A stretch of 64,000 nucleotides of DNA, taken from Mycolicibacterium lutetiense. Its GTDB lineage: Bacteria > Actinomycetota > Actinomycetes > Mycobacteriales > Mycobacteriaceae. Of the stretch, positions 7,784 through 16,748 are shown piece by piece. Position 1 is the stretch's first letter. Each line of letters begins with the position of its first letter. A model generated the notes under the pieces. That model did not search any database. It was not told the origin of the DNA and saw nothing but the letters and a program-made list of their open reading frames with translations. The position numbers and the translations under genes are program-made. The DNA lies in assembly GCF_017876775.1 (NCBI RefSeq), contig NZ_JAGIOP010000002.1, forward strand, positions 3,286,001 to 3,350,000. The letters run 5' to 3'.

Positions 7784-8578
7784 AACGCAGACCTCGCCGA
7801 AGGCGCTCCGTACGTCGTGGCAAACCTAGCGACAAACGGCACCATTGCCGACAAGATCCAGCCCGGCGTCGGGATCCCGATCGCCACAGCTGTCCGCTGG
7901 GCTCGGCAGGCATATCAGGGCGTCGCCCGTATCCACGATCAGAAGTTGCTGCACCGCGACATCAAACCCGAGAACCTCTTCATCGACAGTCGTCAGGACC
8001 TTCTAGTCGGAGACCTCGGGCTCGCGCAACTCCAGGATGAAAACGGCCTGGCCGACGCCGCGGGGAGCATCCCAACGATGGCTCCCGAAGTCGCACGCAT
8101 CGGCGCACCGGGGCACAACCCTAGGACGGCGCGTGTCTATGGCATCGCCGCAGATGTCTACAGCCTCGGTGCAACTCTGTTCTGGATGCTCGCTGGCGCT
8201 CAGCCCGTTCCGGCAGCTTCGTCATACGGCGACATTTGGAAAGCGTCCCAACCTGACCTCTGGAACGTGGCTCCACACGTACCACAAGGCCTGCGCGACA
8301 TCATCAACAAATCCATCGCGCGGGATCCCGTCAAGCGCTACGCCTCGGCAGCTGGTTTCGATTCCGCACTCGGCGGATGGTCACCGCCGCCACGCCACTG
8401 GACTCGCATAAAGTCCCATCCCGGGCATGAACAGTGCTTCAGTGGCACCAAAGGCACGTCGATCCTGGAAGTTTGCGCAATCCCAACGGGTGTACGAACA
8501 CAGTTGATCATCGTCGCGTGCCACTCGGCATCACGGCGAGCCGTGACGAAGGCCTCCTGTCGCTTGCCAGGGTGATGG
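7784..8578 (+). pseudogene. Ser/Thr protein kinase fragment, both ends lost
   Basis: The frame reads NADLAEGAPYVVANLATNG, a kinase hinge region, straight out of the IS3 remnant. It then shows LLHRDIKPENLF (catalytic loop), GDLGLAQ (DFG position with Leu), MAPEVA (APE) and DVYSLGATLFWML. The glycine loop and the VAIK lysine are absent. The C-terminus (WTRIKSHPGHEQC...) continues until it enters the left end of the IS21 element at 8565, where it stops within five codons. The kinase was therefore cut 5' by the IS3 deletion and 3' by IS21. A methionine start within it (GTG 7817) is not meaningful. Confidence 0.75.
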
Positions 8579-8618
8579 GACCACCTGATTGCCAGGGGGA
8601 TGGGACCACCGTGGCGCG

Positions 8619-9446
8619 TTATCGAGGATGCTCGTCGGGTTCTTCTGGGTCAAGCTGGCCGGGTCGAGTGCGTTGGCGGTAGGACGGTCCTTCGATGACC
8701 AGGGTGTGGGCCGCAGCGGTGAGTCGGTCGATGGCTGATTGGGCGAGCAGGGTGTCGGCGGTCATGGTCAACCATTCGGCGGGTTCCCGGTTTGATGTCA
8801 CGATGGTGGTCTTGTTCTGGTGGCGTTCGACGACGATTTCGTAGAAGTCGCTGGTTTCGGTGGCGTCGAGGGAGCGCAGCGCGAAGTCGTCGATGATCAG
8901 GACGTCGACGGCCGCCAGCCGGCGGATCTCGGCGTCGACGGTGTGGTCGAGTCGGGCGGCGCGTAGCCGGGTGAACAGTTTGTCGGATCGGGCGAACAGG
9001 ACGCTGTGGCGGCGCCGAATGGCTATGTGTCCCAGGGCTGTTGCCAGATGTGTTTTGCCTACGCCGACGGGCCCGAGGATGATTGCGGACTGTCCGGCGT
9101 CGAGAAATCGTAGCGAGGTCAGGTCGCCGAGCAGGGTGCGGTCGTAGCGCAGGTCCTGTTGTGCGGTCCAAGAGTCGAAGCGCATGCTCGGGTCGAGTCC
9201 GGCTTTGGCCGCCCGCAGGGCGGCTGAACGGGATTCGCGTCGGGATACCTCGTCGGCGAGCAGTGTTTCCAGGAATCCGATGTGGCTGAGTTTGTGCTGG
9301 CGGGCAAGTGCGGCCCGTTCGGGCAGGGTGTCGGCCAGGGCACCGAGTTTGAGTGCTTTGAGCAGTCGGAGCAGGTCAGCGCCCACCGGGTCTGCGGCCA
9401 CGCGGTTGGTGGTAGTCATATCAGCAGATCCCCTCGGAGTCGGCAT
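8619..9446 (-). CDS. istB: IS21-family helper ATPase IstB
   Basis: The 275-residue AAA+ protein is related to DnaC. The Walker A is GPVGVGKTH (about residues 125-133) and the Walker B is VLIIDDFAL. The ending (DRLTAAAHTLVIEGPSYR) is characteristic of IstB. It helps the IstA transposase choose and capture target DNA. It overlaps the end of istA by 26 bp, so translation is probably coupled. Confidence 0.92.
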   Translation of the reverse strand: MPTPRGSADMTTTNRVAADPVGADLLRLLKALKLGALADTLPERAALARQHKLSHIGFLETLLADEVSRRESRSAALRAAKAGLDPSMRFDSWTAQQDLRYDRTLLGDLTSLRFLDAGQSAIILGPVGVGKTHLATALGHIAIRRRHSVLFARSDKLFTRLRAARLDHTVDAEIRRLAAVDVLIIDDFALRSLDATETSDFYEIVVERHQNKTTIVTSNREPAEWLTMTADTLLAQSAIDRLTAAAHTLVIEGPSYRQRTRPGQLDPEEPDEHPR

Positions 9447-11043
9447 TGGCGATCACGGTCAATGATGTTGAGGTGGTGCTGAATTCAGAGGGATCACGCG
9501 AGAACCGGGTAGCGGTGTGGCCGACGGCCAGCGGCAGTACCGGGATCGTGTTCTCCGTGGCACGCTCGAGCATCGAGGCGATCTTGTTGACCGAGACGAC
9601 ATCGAGATCCAGTGCCACCGAACAGGCCTGCTCGACGCGTTGCGCGCCGTAACGACGCACCAGACCCTGGAGTCGGTAGACGGTGCGCATCCGCGTCCAC
9701 GGCAGCGGATCGTCGAGGATGCGTTCGGCGTAGATCCCGATATTGGGGCCGTGCGCGGCGCAGGTGGCGATCAGCGTCGTCAAGTCCCGCAGCGCGTAAA
9801 CGGCTTTGTGCTCGGGTAAATCGGCACGGTCGGTACTGCGGCCACCCGGAGGCTGACGGGGGTGGACTTTGACCAGCACACCGCGGTGATAGAACTTCAC
9901 CAGCTCACCGTCAGCACGCACGTCGACGGTGGTGCCGATCCACTGCTCGGGAAGCGAGTAGAGGGCTTTGGCGACTTCGGCGTGGAAGTCGCGGTGCACC
10001 TTGACCGCTTTGAACACCGGCACGTCGTAGGCGCCCGGCACCGCCAGCAGCAGCGGTTGCTCCTCGGTGGTGAACACCTCCACCGGCCGTGCACAGGTGC
10101 TGCCGTGGATACGGGTCCCGGCAGTACGCAGACACCACACGGTGACAGCCTGCTGCGCCTGCTCAATACTGATGAATGTTTCACCGTCCCAAAAGTTTCG
10201 GCGGACGTACTGCACTGCGCGTTCCACTCGCGGCTTGTCCTTGGGGGAGCGCACCCGAGCCGGATCGGTGAGGAATCCGACATGGCCCGCGTAGTCGAGC
10301 CACCCCTGGGTGAACCGGGGATTGACCGCATCAGCGGCAGCGATCACCGGCTTGAGGTTGTCCGGGATCAGCACCGCGAACACGCCGCCGAAAAACTCCC
10401 ACGCCGCCTGGCAGCCAGCGACCACCGCCACCAGGGTCTGCGAGTAGGTCAGCCACACGAACATGTGCCGGGAGTAGACGGCGGTGAAGATCAGCGCGTG
10501 CACCTTGCGGCGCCGCCCATCATCGGCGTCGGTGAGCATCCCGAGGTAGCCGAAATCGATCTGGCATTCCACCCCGGGATCCCCGTCGGCGACCCGCACC
10601 GTGGTGTCCTTGCGGCCGAAACCGCAACGCTCACCAGCGAATCGGTTCAACGTCCGATACGGCACCACGCACCCCTGACGGGCCAGCAGGGTCTCGATCT
10701 TGGTGATCGTCAACGGACGCTGCTCACCATCGCCGGCCACCCACGCGGTGATCTGGTCCTCGAACCCCAGCAGCTGTTCCCACGCTGCGCCGTGGCCATC
10801 CGGGCGTACCGGGCGCACCGCGTCGGCGACAACCCCGATCAACCCGTCATCGACGGCCTCAACGCCGTCGCTGCGGTGCAGACCAGCCGCTTGCGCGGCC
10901 TCGACGTAGCGGCGCACCGTTTTGCGGTCCACGCCGCAATGCGCGGCGATCGTGCGGTAGCCCGGTGCCGGTAGCCCGGCGACCCCCAGCCACACCCGCA
11001 GCACTTCCCTGATCTCGTTCACACTGACCTCCCGAAAAGCCAT
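9421..11043 (-). CDS. istA: IS21-family transposase IstA
   Basis: The chosen ATG at 11043 (MAFREVSVNEIREVLRVWL) gives 540 residues. An N-terminal helix-turn-helix (YRTIAAHCGVDRKTVRRYVE) precedes an rve DDE core (VECQIDFGYLGM, then IPDNLKPVI, then KDKPRVERAVQYVRRNFWDG for the Glu) and a beta-barrel Mu C-type tail. It is full length for the family. With IstB it forms the transposition machinery of this element. Confidence 0.92.
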   Translation of the reverse strand: MAFREVSVNEIREVLRVWLGVAGLPAPGYRTIAAHCGVDRKTVRRYVEAAQAAGLHRSDGVEAVDDGLIGVVADAVRPVRPDGHGAAWEQLLGFEDQITAWVAGDGEQRPLTITKIETLLARQGCVVPYRTLNRFAGERCGFGRKDTTVRVADGDPGVECQIDFGYLGMLTDADDGRRRKVHALIFTAVYSRHMFVWLTYSQTLVAVVAGCQAAWEFFGGVFAVLIPDNLKPVIAAADAVNPRFTQGWLDYAGHVGFLTDPARVRSPKDKPRVERAVQYVRRNFWDGETFISIEQAQQAVTVWCLRTAGTRIHGSTCARPVEVFTTEEQPLLLAVPGAYDVPVFKAVKVHRDFHAEVAKALYSLPEQWIGTTVDVRADGELVKFYHRGVLVKVHPRQPPGGRSTDRADLPEHKAVYALRDLTTLIATCAAHGPNIGIYAERILDDPLPWTRMRTVYRLQGLVRRYGAQRVEQACSVALDLDVVSVNKIASMLERATENTIPVLPLAVGHTATRFSRDPSEFSTTSTSLTVIANADSEGIC

Positions 11044-11195
11044 GCCCGCCGCCTCCGTGACTTGGACCGTCACGGCGATCAAACGAACAGATGAAGAGAC
11101 CACCGACGCGACGCGCCGGTGGTCCCATAACTGGCAATCCAGGTGGTCCCATCACCCTGTCAAAATCAGCTCACACTGGTCCCATCCTCCTGGCA

Positions 11196-11443
11196 GACGA
11201 CACCTCCCGGACAGTACCGAAATCCGGGCTGTCGGCTGGTTTGCGCGGTGCCTGCCACGCGTGCAACTGACGACGCGCTTCCAGCCGGCGAATGCGGCTT
11301 CAAGCGGCTGACATAGGTCGTGGCGTAGCCAGATCCCTACATATGTGCTGCGGCCCCTCGACACTGCCAAGTCCACCCAAACACAAAGGTCACGAACTCT
11401 TTTGAGTTCGTGACCTTTGTGGCCGCAGTTCGTAGAACCGCTC
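11196..11443. other. Intergenic stretch between IS21 and IS481
   Basis: Apart from the hairpin at 11384-11419, I see no credible gene or repeat. Short open frames here lack ribosome-binding sites. The left part may be debris from the deletion that removed the kinase 3' end. Confidence 0.5.
11384..11419. terminator. Strong hairpin, probable terminator of tRNA-Leu
   Basis: A perfect 16-bp inverted repeat (CAAAGGTCACGAACTC, loop TTTT, then its complement) lies here. On the minus strand it would have been about 25 nt downstream of the tRNA-Leu 3' end before the IS481 element inserted, which fits a tRNA terminator. The insertion has now moved it about 1.3 kb away. Confidence 0.6.
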
Positions 11444-11459
11444 TCTGTGGGCGAAGGGG
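11444..11459. repeat. 16-bp target duplication, left copy; right copy 12779-12794
   Basis: TCTGTGGGCGAAGGGG occurs on both sides of the IS481 element, abutting its TGTG ends exactly. The right copy is the genuine 3' end of tRNA-Leu. IS481-family elements make duplications of variable length, up to about 15 bp, so this is at or just beyond the known upper limit. Confidence 0.75.
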
Positions 11460-12778
11460 TGTGTGAGTTCACGACATAGGTGACACCTGAGTCGGGACAT
11501 GGGTGACACCTGCGATGGCACCTCGATGAGTCGCGTCATAGGTGACAGTCATGATTCATGTCGAAAGCCCGCGTGGTGGTGTTGGAAATCGTCTCCGGTC
11601 ATCTGTCGGTCAGCGCCGCGGCCCGTACCTACGGGATGTCCCGTCAACACATCCACCGACTGCTCAAACGTTTCCGGGAAGGCGGTCTGGAAGCCGTCGA
11701 TCCCCGCTCTCGGCGCCCCGCCAGCAACCCCCGTGCAGTCAGCGATGAGGTCATCACCGCGATCGTGCTGCTGCGCGAAAAACTCACCGCACAAGGCCTC
11801 GACGCCGGCCCGATCACCCTGCAAGAACACCTGGCCCAACAACAGCTACCGGTGCCCTCGACCTCCACCATCCGACGCATCCTGCACCATCACGGACTGA
11901 TCGCCCCGCAACCCCACAAACGGCCCCGCAGCTCCTATCACCGCTTCGCCGCCGAACAACCCAACGAATGCTGGCAGTCCGACTTCACCCACTGGACCCT
12001 GGCAGACGGCACCGACATCGAGATCCTCAACTGGCTCGATGACCACTCCCGATACCTGCTGTACTGCACCGCATTTACCCGCGTCAGCGGACCCGACATC
12101 GTGGCCAGTTTCACCACCCTCATCGACATCTACGGCCCGCCGGCATCCACCCTGACCGACAACGGATCGGTCTACACCTCACGATTCACCCACGGCCACA
12201 ACGATTTCGAACGACTTATCGCCAGCCTGGGCATCACGCAAAAGAACGGACGCCCCGGCCACCCACAAACACAAGGCAAAATCGAACGCTTCCACCAAAC
12301 CCTCAAACGCTGGCTGGCCGCCCGCCCCCGACCATCGACCCTGGCCGACCTGCAACACCTGCTCGACGAATTCCGCATCATCTACAACACCGAACGCACC
12401 CACCGAGCCCTGCCAGCCGCCACCACACCGGCGCAGGCCTACACCGGCCGACCCAAAGCCACCCCGGACGCAATGATCGAACACTTCCGCATCCGCCACG
12501 ACACCGTCGATCAATTCGGCAAACTCACTCTGCGCCACGGCAGCCGACTACACCACCTGGGCATCGGACGCCGCCATGCCCATACCCCGGTACTCATTGT
12601 GGTCACCACCACCAACGTCACCATCATCAGCAAAACCGGATACCACCTCATCGCTGGCCACCGGATCAACCCCGACCGCAACTACTGGCCCAACCAACAA
12701 AAAACCCCGGCCAAAAGACCGGGGAATTCTGTAACCGATGACTCGACTCATGTGTAACCCATGACCCGACTCACCACA
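11460..12778 (+). mobile_element. IS481-family insertion sequence at the 3' end of tRNA-Leu
   Basis: The 1319-bp element starts TGTGTGAGTTCACGACATAG and ends with the complement of TGTGGTGAGTCGGGTCATGG. These are imperfect inverted repeats that both begin TGTG. It contains one full-length transposase gene. The direct duplication of 16 bp leaves the tRNA-Leu sequence intact on the right. Confidence 0.88.
11558..12757 (+). CDS. IS481-family transposase
   Basis: The 399-residue protein begins MSKARVVVLEIVSGHLSVSA at ATG 11558. The N-terminal helix-turn-helix (SAAARTYGMSRQHIHRLLKRF) is followed by a DDE core: WQSDFTHW (first Asp), STLTDNGSVYTS (second Asp) and HPQTQGKIERFHQTLKRWL (Glu). This is the IS481 pattern. 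A GC-rich hairpin near 12705-12724, inside the last codons, may terminate its transcript. The gene looks intact. Confidence 0.92.
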   Translation: MSKARVVVLEIVSGHLSVSAAARTYGMSRQHIHRLLKRFREGGLEAVDPRSRRPASNPRAVSDEVITAIVLLREKLTAQGLDAGPITLQEHLAQQQLPVPSTSTIRRILHHHGLIAPQPHKRPRSSYHRFAAEQPNECWQSDFTHWTLADGTDIEILNWLDDHSRYLLYCTAFTRVSGPDIVASFTTLIDIYGPPASTLTDNGSVYTSRFTHGHNDFERLIASLGITQKNGRPGHPQTQGKIERFHQTLKRWLAARPRPSTLADLQHLLDEFRIIYNTERTHRALPAATTPAQAYTGRPKATPDAMIEHFRIRHDTVDQFGKLTLRHGSRLHHLGIGRRHAHTPVLIVVTTTNVTIISKTGYHLIAGHRINPDRNYWPNQQKTPAKRPGNSVTDDSTHV

Positions 12779-12782
12779 TCTG

Positions 12783-12865
12783 TGGGCGAAGGGGGACTTG
12801 AACCCCCACGTCCCGAAGGACACTGGCACCTGAAGCCAGCGCGTCTGCCATTCCGCCACTCGCCC
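12783..12865 (-). tRNA. tRNA-Leu (CAG)
   Basis: The minus strand folds as a long-variable-arm tRNA: acceptor GGGCGAG pairs with TTCGCCC, and the anticodon stem CTGGC/GCCAG holds loop TTCAGGT with anticodon CAG. A T-arm GTGGGGGTTCAAGTCCCCC is present. The length is 83 nt with no encoded CCA. The 3' end is the insertion target of the adjacent IS481 element, yet the gene itself is complete. Confidence 0.95.
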
Positions 12866-13141
12866 GAATGACCGAGGGAGCGTAACACTGGGAGCGCGTC
12901 GTTCCCAAACCGCGCGATCAGCGGGCCGATCGGGCGGCCTTCAGACCGCCAGAGAGTCCTCAACCTCATCTAGATCAGATCACTGACCTGCAACGATCGA
13001 ATTCTCAGAGTTCTGTTGGTCCCGCATTACGGCACCTGGCCGATACCATGCTTGTGAGCAGTGTGGCCAGAGCGACACGCGGGAGCACGGGTCCGCCCGT
13101 GCCGAGACGACGTACGACAACGAGTAGAGGCGGGCGGTGAC

Positions 13142-14575
13142 ATGGGTCTGGTCGACCGCATCGAACGCAAACTCGAGTCGACCGTCGGCGATGCGTTCGC
13201 CCGGGTCTTCGGCGGCTCGATAGTGCCTCAGGAAGTAGAGACGGCGTTGTGCCGGGAAGCCGAGTCCCGAGCCCGTACCGTGGCCGGTGGACGAGTTTTG
13301 GCACCGAACGACTACGTAATTACGCTCAGTGGCACTGACTATCAGAAGGTAAGCGCCGATACTGACCTGACCTCGACGGCGTTCGCCAGACATCTGGGGG
13401 GATTCATTCGTGATCAGGGGTGGCAAACGTATGGTGATGTGGTCGTTAGATTCGAGCAATCACCGAACTTGCACACCGGACAGTTCCGCGCACACGGCGC
13501 GGTCAACCCCGATTCGACCGCTGGCGAATCCGCGCGAGCCCACGGCGACCATGCGTTCATTGCAGAATCAGGAGAACCACCTATGACCGATAACCCGAAT
13601 TACCGCGGCGGCCAGGGACAAGGGCGGCCCGGCGACGATTACTACGACGACCGCTACGGGCAGCCTCAGGATGACCCCCGTGCCGGTCAGTACCCGCCGG
13701 AGCAGGGCGGTTACCCCCCTCAAGATCAGGGCGGCCACGCTTCGCAGCGCGGCGGATACGACCGGGGCGGGTACCCCGACCAGGGCGGCTACCCGGATCA
13801 GGGCGGCTATCCCGACCAAGCTGGCTACCCCGATCAAGGCGGCTATCCGGACCAGGGCGGCTACCCGCCGCAGTCCTACGATCAGCAGCGCCCGCCCGCC
13901 GGCTACGGCGGCCAGCAGGGCGGCGGCTATGACCGTGGCTACGGCGGCCAGCAGGGCGGTGCCTACCAGCCTCCCCAGGCCCCGCAGGGTGGTCAGCCCG
14001 GTTACGGCGACGACTACGGACGTCAGGACCCCCGCCAGGGCGGCGGCTACCCCGAGCAGGGTGGCTATGGCGCCGGCGGCCAGGCGTACGGGCGCCAGGA
14101 CTACGGCCAGCAGCAGGATTACGGCCGCGGTTATGCCGAGCCCCAGCAGGGCGGCGGCTACCCGGAGCCCGGCTACGGCGAGCAGGGTGGTTACGGCGGT
14201 GGCGACTACGGCGCACCGCAGGGCGGCCAGCCCGGTTACGGCGCCCAGCAGGGCGGCTACGGCGGCGGTGGTGACTATGCCGCAGGCGGCGCCATGGTCA
14301 CCCTCCAGCTGGACGACGGCAGTGGCCGCACCTACCAGCTCCGCGAAGGTGCCAACGTGATCGGCCGCGGTCAGGACGCACAGTTCCGTCTGCCCGACAC
14401 CGGGGTGTCGCGTCGGCATCTCGAGATCCGGTGGGACGGTCAGGTCGCATTGCTGTCAGATCTCAACTCCACCAACGGCACCACGGTGAACAATGCACCG
14501 GTGCAGGAGTGGCAGTTGGCCGACGGCGACGTGATCCGGCTGGGCCATTCCGAGATCATCGTGCGCGTGCACTGA
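13142..14575 (+). CDS. fhaA: FHA-domain protein FhaA (FipA)
   Basis: The start ATG 13142 gives [20 protein letters not shown], the family N-terminus; the product is 477 residues. Residues 1 to about 115 are the DUF3662 domain. A long Gly/Tyr/Gln/Pro-rich linker follows, and a C-terminal FHA domain (about 388-477) contains [19 protein letters not shown] and [10 protein letters not shown], the phosphothreonine-binding residues. In mycobacteria FhaA binds PknB-phosphorylated partners, including the MurJ pseudokinase domain and CwlM, and tunes peptidoglycan synthesis at poles and septa. It is the first gene of a seven-gene operon. Confidence 0.95.
   Translation: MGLVDRIERKLESTVGDAFARVFGGSIVPQEVETALCREAESRARTVAGGRVLAPNDYVITLSGTDYQKVSADTDLTSTAFARHLGGFIRDQGWQTYGDVVVRFEQSPNLHTGQFRAHGAVNPDSTAGESARAHGDHAFIAESGEPPMTDNPNYRGGQGQGRPGDDYYDDRYGQPQDDPRAGQYPPEQGGYPPQDQGGHASQRGGYDRGGYPDQGGYPDQGGYPDQAGYPDQGGYPDQGGYPPQSYDQQRPPAGYGGQQGGGYDRGYGGQQGGAYQPPQAPQGGQPGYGDDYGRQDPRQGGGYPEQGGYGAGGQAYGRQDYGQQQDYGRGYAEPQQGGGYPEPGYGEQGGYGGGDYGAPQGGQPGYGAQQGGYGGGGDYAAGGAMVTLQLDDGSGRTYQLREGANVIGRGQDAQFRLPDTGVSRRHLEIRWDGQVALLSDLNSTNGTTVNNAPVQEWQLADGDVIRLGHSEIIVRVH
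13768..13866 (+). repeat. Tandem repeats coding GGYPDQ in FhaA
   Basis: About five to six degenerate copies of an 18-bp unit (GGCGGCTACCCGGATCAG) code for repeats of G-G-Y-P-D-Q in the disordered linker of FhaA. Copy number in such repeats often varies between strains. Confidence 0.8.
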
Positions 14576-14707
14576 ACCTGGCCAGACCGGACACACCTGA
14601 GTGGCAAGCACCCCGCTTCGCCCTCACGGGGAAGGCTGTCCAAGTATCGTGACGTTGCCGACGGTAGCTGAGCGATACCAGTGGGGCGGATACGGAGAGG
14701 ACGTCAG

Positions 14708-15175
14708 ATGCAGGGGTTAGTGCTGCAACTGACGCGCGTCGGATTCCTTCTGCTGTTGTGGTTGTTCATCTGGTCGGTGCTGCGCATCCTGCGGACCGAT
14801 ATCTATGCGCCCACGGGCGCGGTGATGGTGCGCCGGGGGTTGGCTCTCCGTGGCTCGCTTCTACCGAATCGGGACCGCCGCCATATCGCGCGGCAGTTGG
14901 TGGTCACCGAGGGCGCGCTGGCCGGTACCCGCATCACATTGGGTGCCCAGCCGGTACTGATCGGCCGCGCCGACGATTCCACTCTGGTGCTCACCGATGA
15001 TTACGCTTCGACGCGCCACGCCCGGCTCTCACAACGAGGTTCGGAGTGGTACGTCGAGGACCTAGGATCGACCAACGGCACATACCTTGACAGGGCAAAG
15101 GTGACAACAGCGGTAAGGGTTTCGATCGGGACGCCGGTCCGAATCGGTAAGACGGTAATCGAGTTGCGCCCGTGA
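14708..15175 (+). CDS. fhaB: FHA-domain membrane protein FhaB
   Basis: The start MQGLVLQLTRVGFLLLLWLF at ATG 14708 matches the family; the product is 155 residues. A single transmembrane segment lies at about residues 8-30. The C-terminal FHA domain follows with GRADDSTLVL, YASTRHARL and LGSTNGTYLD. In related mycobacteria it works with FhaA in division and is a substrate of PknA/PknB. It sits between fhaA and pstP in the operon. Confidence 0.94.
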   Translation: MQGLVLQLTRVGFLLLLWLFIWSVLRILRTDIYAPTGAVMVRRGLALRGSLLPNRDRRHIARQLVVTEGALAGTRITLGAQPVLIGRADDSTLVLTDDYASTRHARLSQRGSEWYVEDLGSTNGTYLDRAKVTTAVRVSIGTPVRIGKTVIELRP

Positions 15176-15206
15176 CCGCGCGCATGCGAGGAGCACGAGA
15201 CACACC

Positions 15207-16748
15207 ATGACCCTCGTACTCCGATACGCCGCGCGCAGTGATCGCGGACTGGTTCGCGCCAACAATGAGGACTCGGTATACGCCGGTGCTCGGTTGCTGG
15301 CGCTGGCCGACGGCATGGGCGGCCACGCCGCAGGTGAAGTGGCCTCACAGTTGGTCATCGCGGCGCTCGCGCATCTCGACGACGACGAGCCCGGCGGTGA
15401 GCTGCTGGGCAAGCTCAACGCGGCTGTCGCCCAGGGCAATGCCGCAATCGCGGCACACGTGGAGGCCGATCCGGAACTCGATGGCATGGGCACTACGCTC
15501 ACCGCGATCCTGTTCGCGGGCGACCGGCTCGGTCTGCTCCACATCGGTGATTCCCGGGGCTATCTGCTCCGCGATGGCGAGCTCACCCAGATCACCAAGG
15601 ACGACACCTTTGTCCAGACCCTGGTCGACGAAGGCCGGATCACTGCTGAGGAGGCGCACAGCCATCCCCAGCGCTCGCTGATCATGCGGGCGCTGACCGG
15701 CCACGAGGTCGAGCCGACCCTGATCATGCGGGAGGCCAAGGCCGGCGATCGCTACATGCTCTGCTCGGACGGGCTGTCCGATCCGGTGAGTCAGGAGACC
15801 ATCCACGAGGCCCTCCAGATCGAGGACGTCGCCGAGAGCGCCGACCGGTTGATCGAGTTGGCGCTGCGCGGCGGTGGACCGGACAACGTGACCGTGGTGG
15901 TCGCCGACGTCGTCGACTACGACTACGGGCAGACCCAGCCGATCCTGGCCGGCGCGGTGTCCGGGGACGACGACCAGAGCACACCGCCGGACACGGCTGC
16001 CGGACGGGCTTCAGCGTTCAACCCGCGCCGCAACGAGCCCAAGCGAGTGGTGCCCCAGCCGGCCGAGCCCCCGCGCAAGCCCAAGTCGCGGCGTCGGATC
16101 CTCATCGCCGCCGTGCTCCTCGTGCTCGTGCTCCTCGCCGGGCTGGCGATCGGGCGGGAGATCATCCGCAACAACTACTACGTCGCCGAACGCGACGGCA
16201 CGGTGTCGATCATGCGGGGGGTCCAGGGCTCGTTTCTGGGCATCTCCTTACAGGAGCCGTACCGCCTCGGCTGTCTCAACGCCCGCAACGAACTGTCGTT
16301 GATCAGCGCCGATCAGGACCAGAGCGGCCTCGACTGCCGGTTGATGGCGGTCAACGACCTGCGTCCGTCCGAGCGCACCTCGGTGACCGCGGGCCTGCCC
16401 GGCGGTACGCAGGACGAGGCCATCAAGCAGATCAATGATCTGGCCCACGGCTCCGTCCTGCCGGTGTGTGTACCGCGCACGGCGCCGACGACGTCGAAGA
16501 CCACCCCACCGCCATCTCCGTCTCCGTCTCCGTCACCGACGTCCGGCACGGCTACGGCGCCGGTACCGACGCCGACAGCCGGCGGTGAGCCGCCGGCACC
16601 GGAGACACCTGCTGCTGAATCGCCGGCGCCCGGGGCCCCGGGGACCACCGTTGTCCCGGCCCCGGTTCTACCGACACCGTCGCCGACGGTCACCCCGTTG
16701 CCTCCGCTACCACAAGAACCAGGAACGAACTGCAGAGCTGTGTCATGA
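15207..16748 (+). CDS. pstP: PP2C-type Ser/Thr phosphatase PstP
   Basis: The protein has 513 residues. The PP2C domain (about 1-235) shows RSDRGLVRANNEDS, LADGMGGHAAGEVAS, IGDSRGYLLRDGEL, MLCSDGLSD and GGPDNVTVVVADV, with the metal-binding aspartates in place. A cytoplasmic linker, one transmembrane helix (about 297-318) and a Pro/Thr-rich extracellular tail follow. PstP is the phosphatase that reverses PknA and PknB and dephosphorylates their substrates. The end overlaps rodA by 4 bp (ATGA). Confidence 0.95.
   Translation: MTLVLRYAARSDRGLVRANNEDSVYAGARLLALADGMGGHAAGEVASQLVIAALAHLDDDEPGGELLGKLNAAVAQGNAAIAAHVEADPELDGMGTTLTAILFAGDRLGLLHIGDSRGYLLRDGELTQITKDDTFVQTLVDEGRITAEEAHSHPQRSLIMRALTGHEVEPTLIMREAKAGDRYMLCSDGLSDPVSQETIHEALQIEDVAESADRLIELALRGGGPDNVTVVVADVVDYDYGQTQPILAGAVSGDDDQSTPPDTAAGRASAFNPRRNEPKRVVPQPAEPPRKPKSRRRILIAAVLLVLVLLAGLAIGREIIRNNYYVAERDGTVSIMRGVQGSFLGISLQEPYRLGCLNARNELSLISADQDQSGLDCRLMAVNDLRPSERTSVTAGLPGGTQDEAIKQINDLAHGSVLPVCVPRTAPTTSKTTPPPSPSPSPSPTSGTATAPVPTPTAGGEPPAPETPAAESPAPGAPGTTVVPAPVLPTPSPTVTPLPPLPQEPGTNCRAVS

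Larger units (their letters stand above)
8565..11195 (-). mobile_element. IS21-family insertion sequence
   Basis: The 2.63-kb element carries istA and istB on the minus strand. The left end has two direct copies of TGCCAGG-G-GATGGGACCACC (8565-8585 and 8590-8610). The right end has three inverted copies (11118-11136, 11142-11162 and 11177-11195). Such multiple terminal transposase-binding repeats are typical of IS21. No matching direct duplication is visible at the flanks, where 4-8 bp would be expected. Confidence 0.9.

Noticed and set aside
11444..12794. 16-bp repeats at tRNA-Leu as attachment sites of a genomic island
   Set aside because: Both copies abut the ends of the IS481 element exactly, so they are its target duplication rather than an island att pair.
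13768..13866. FhaA repeats as a CRISPR-like array
   Set aside because: Units are contiguous 18-bp coding repeats with no spacers.
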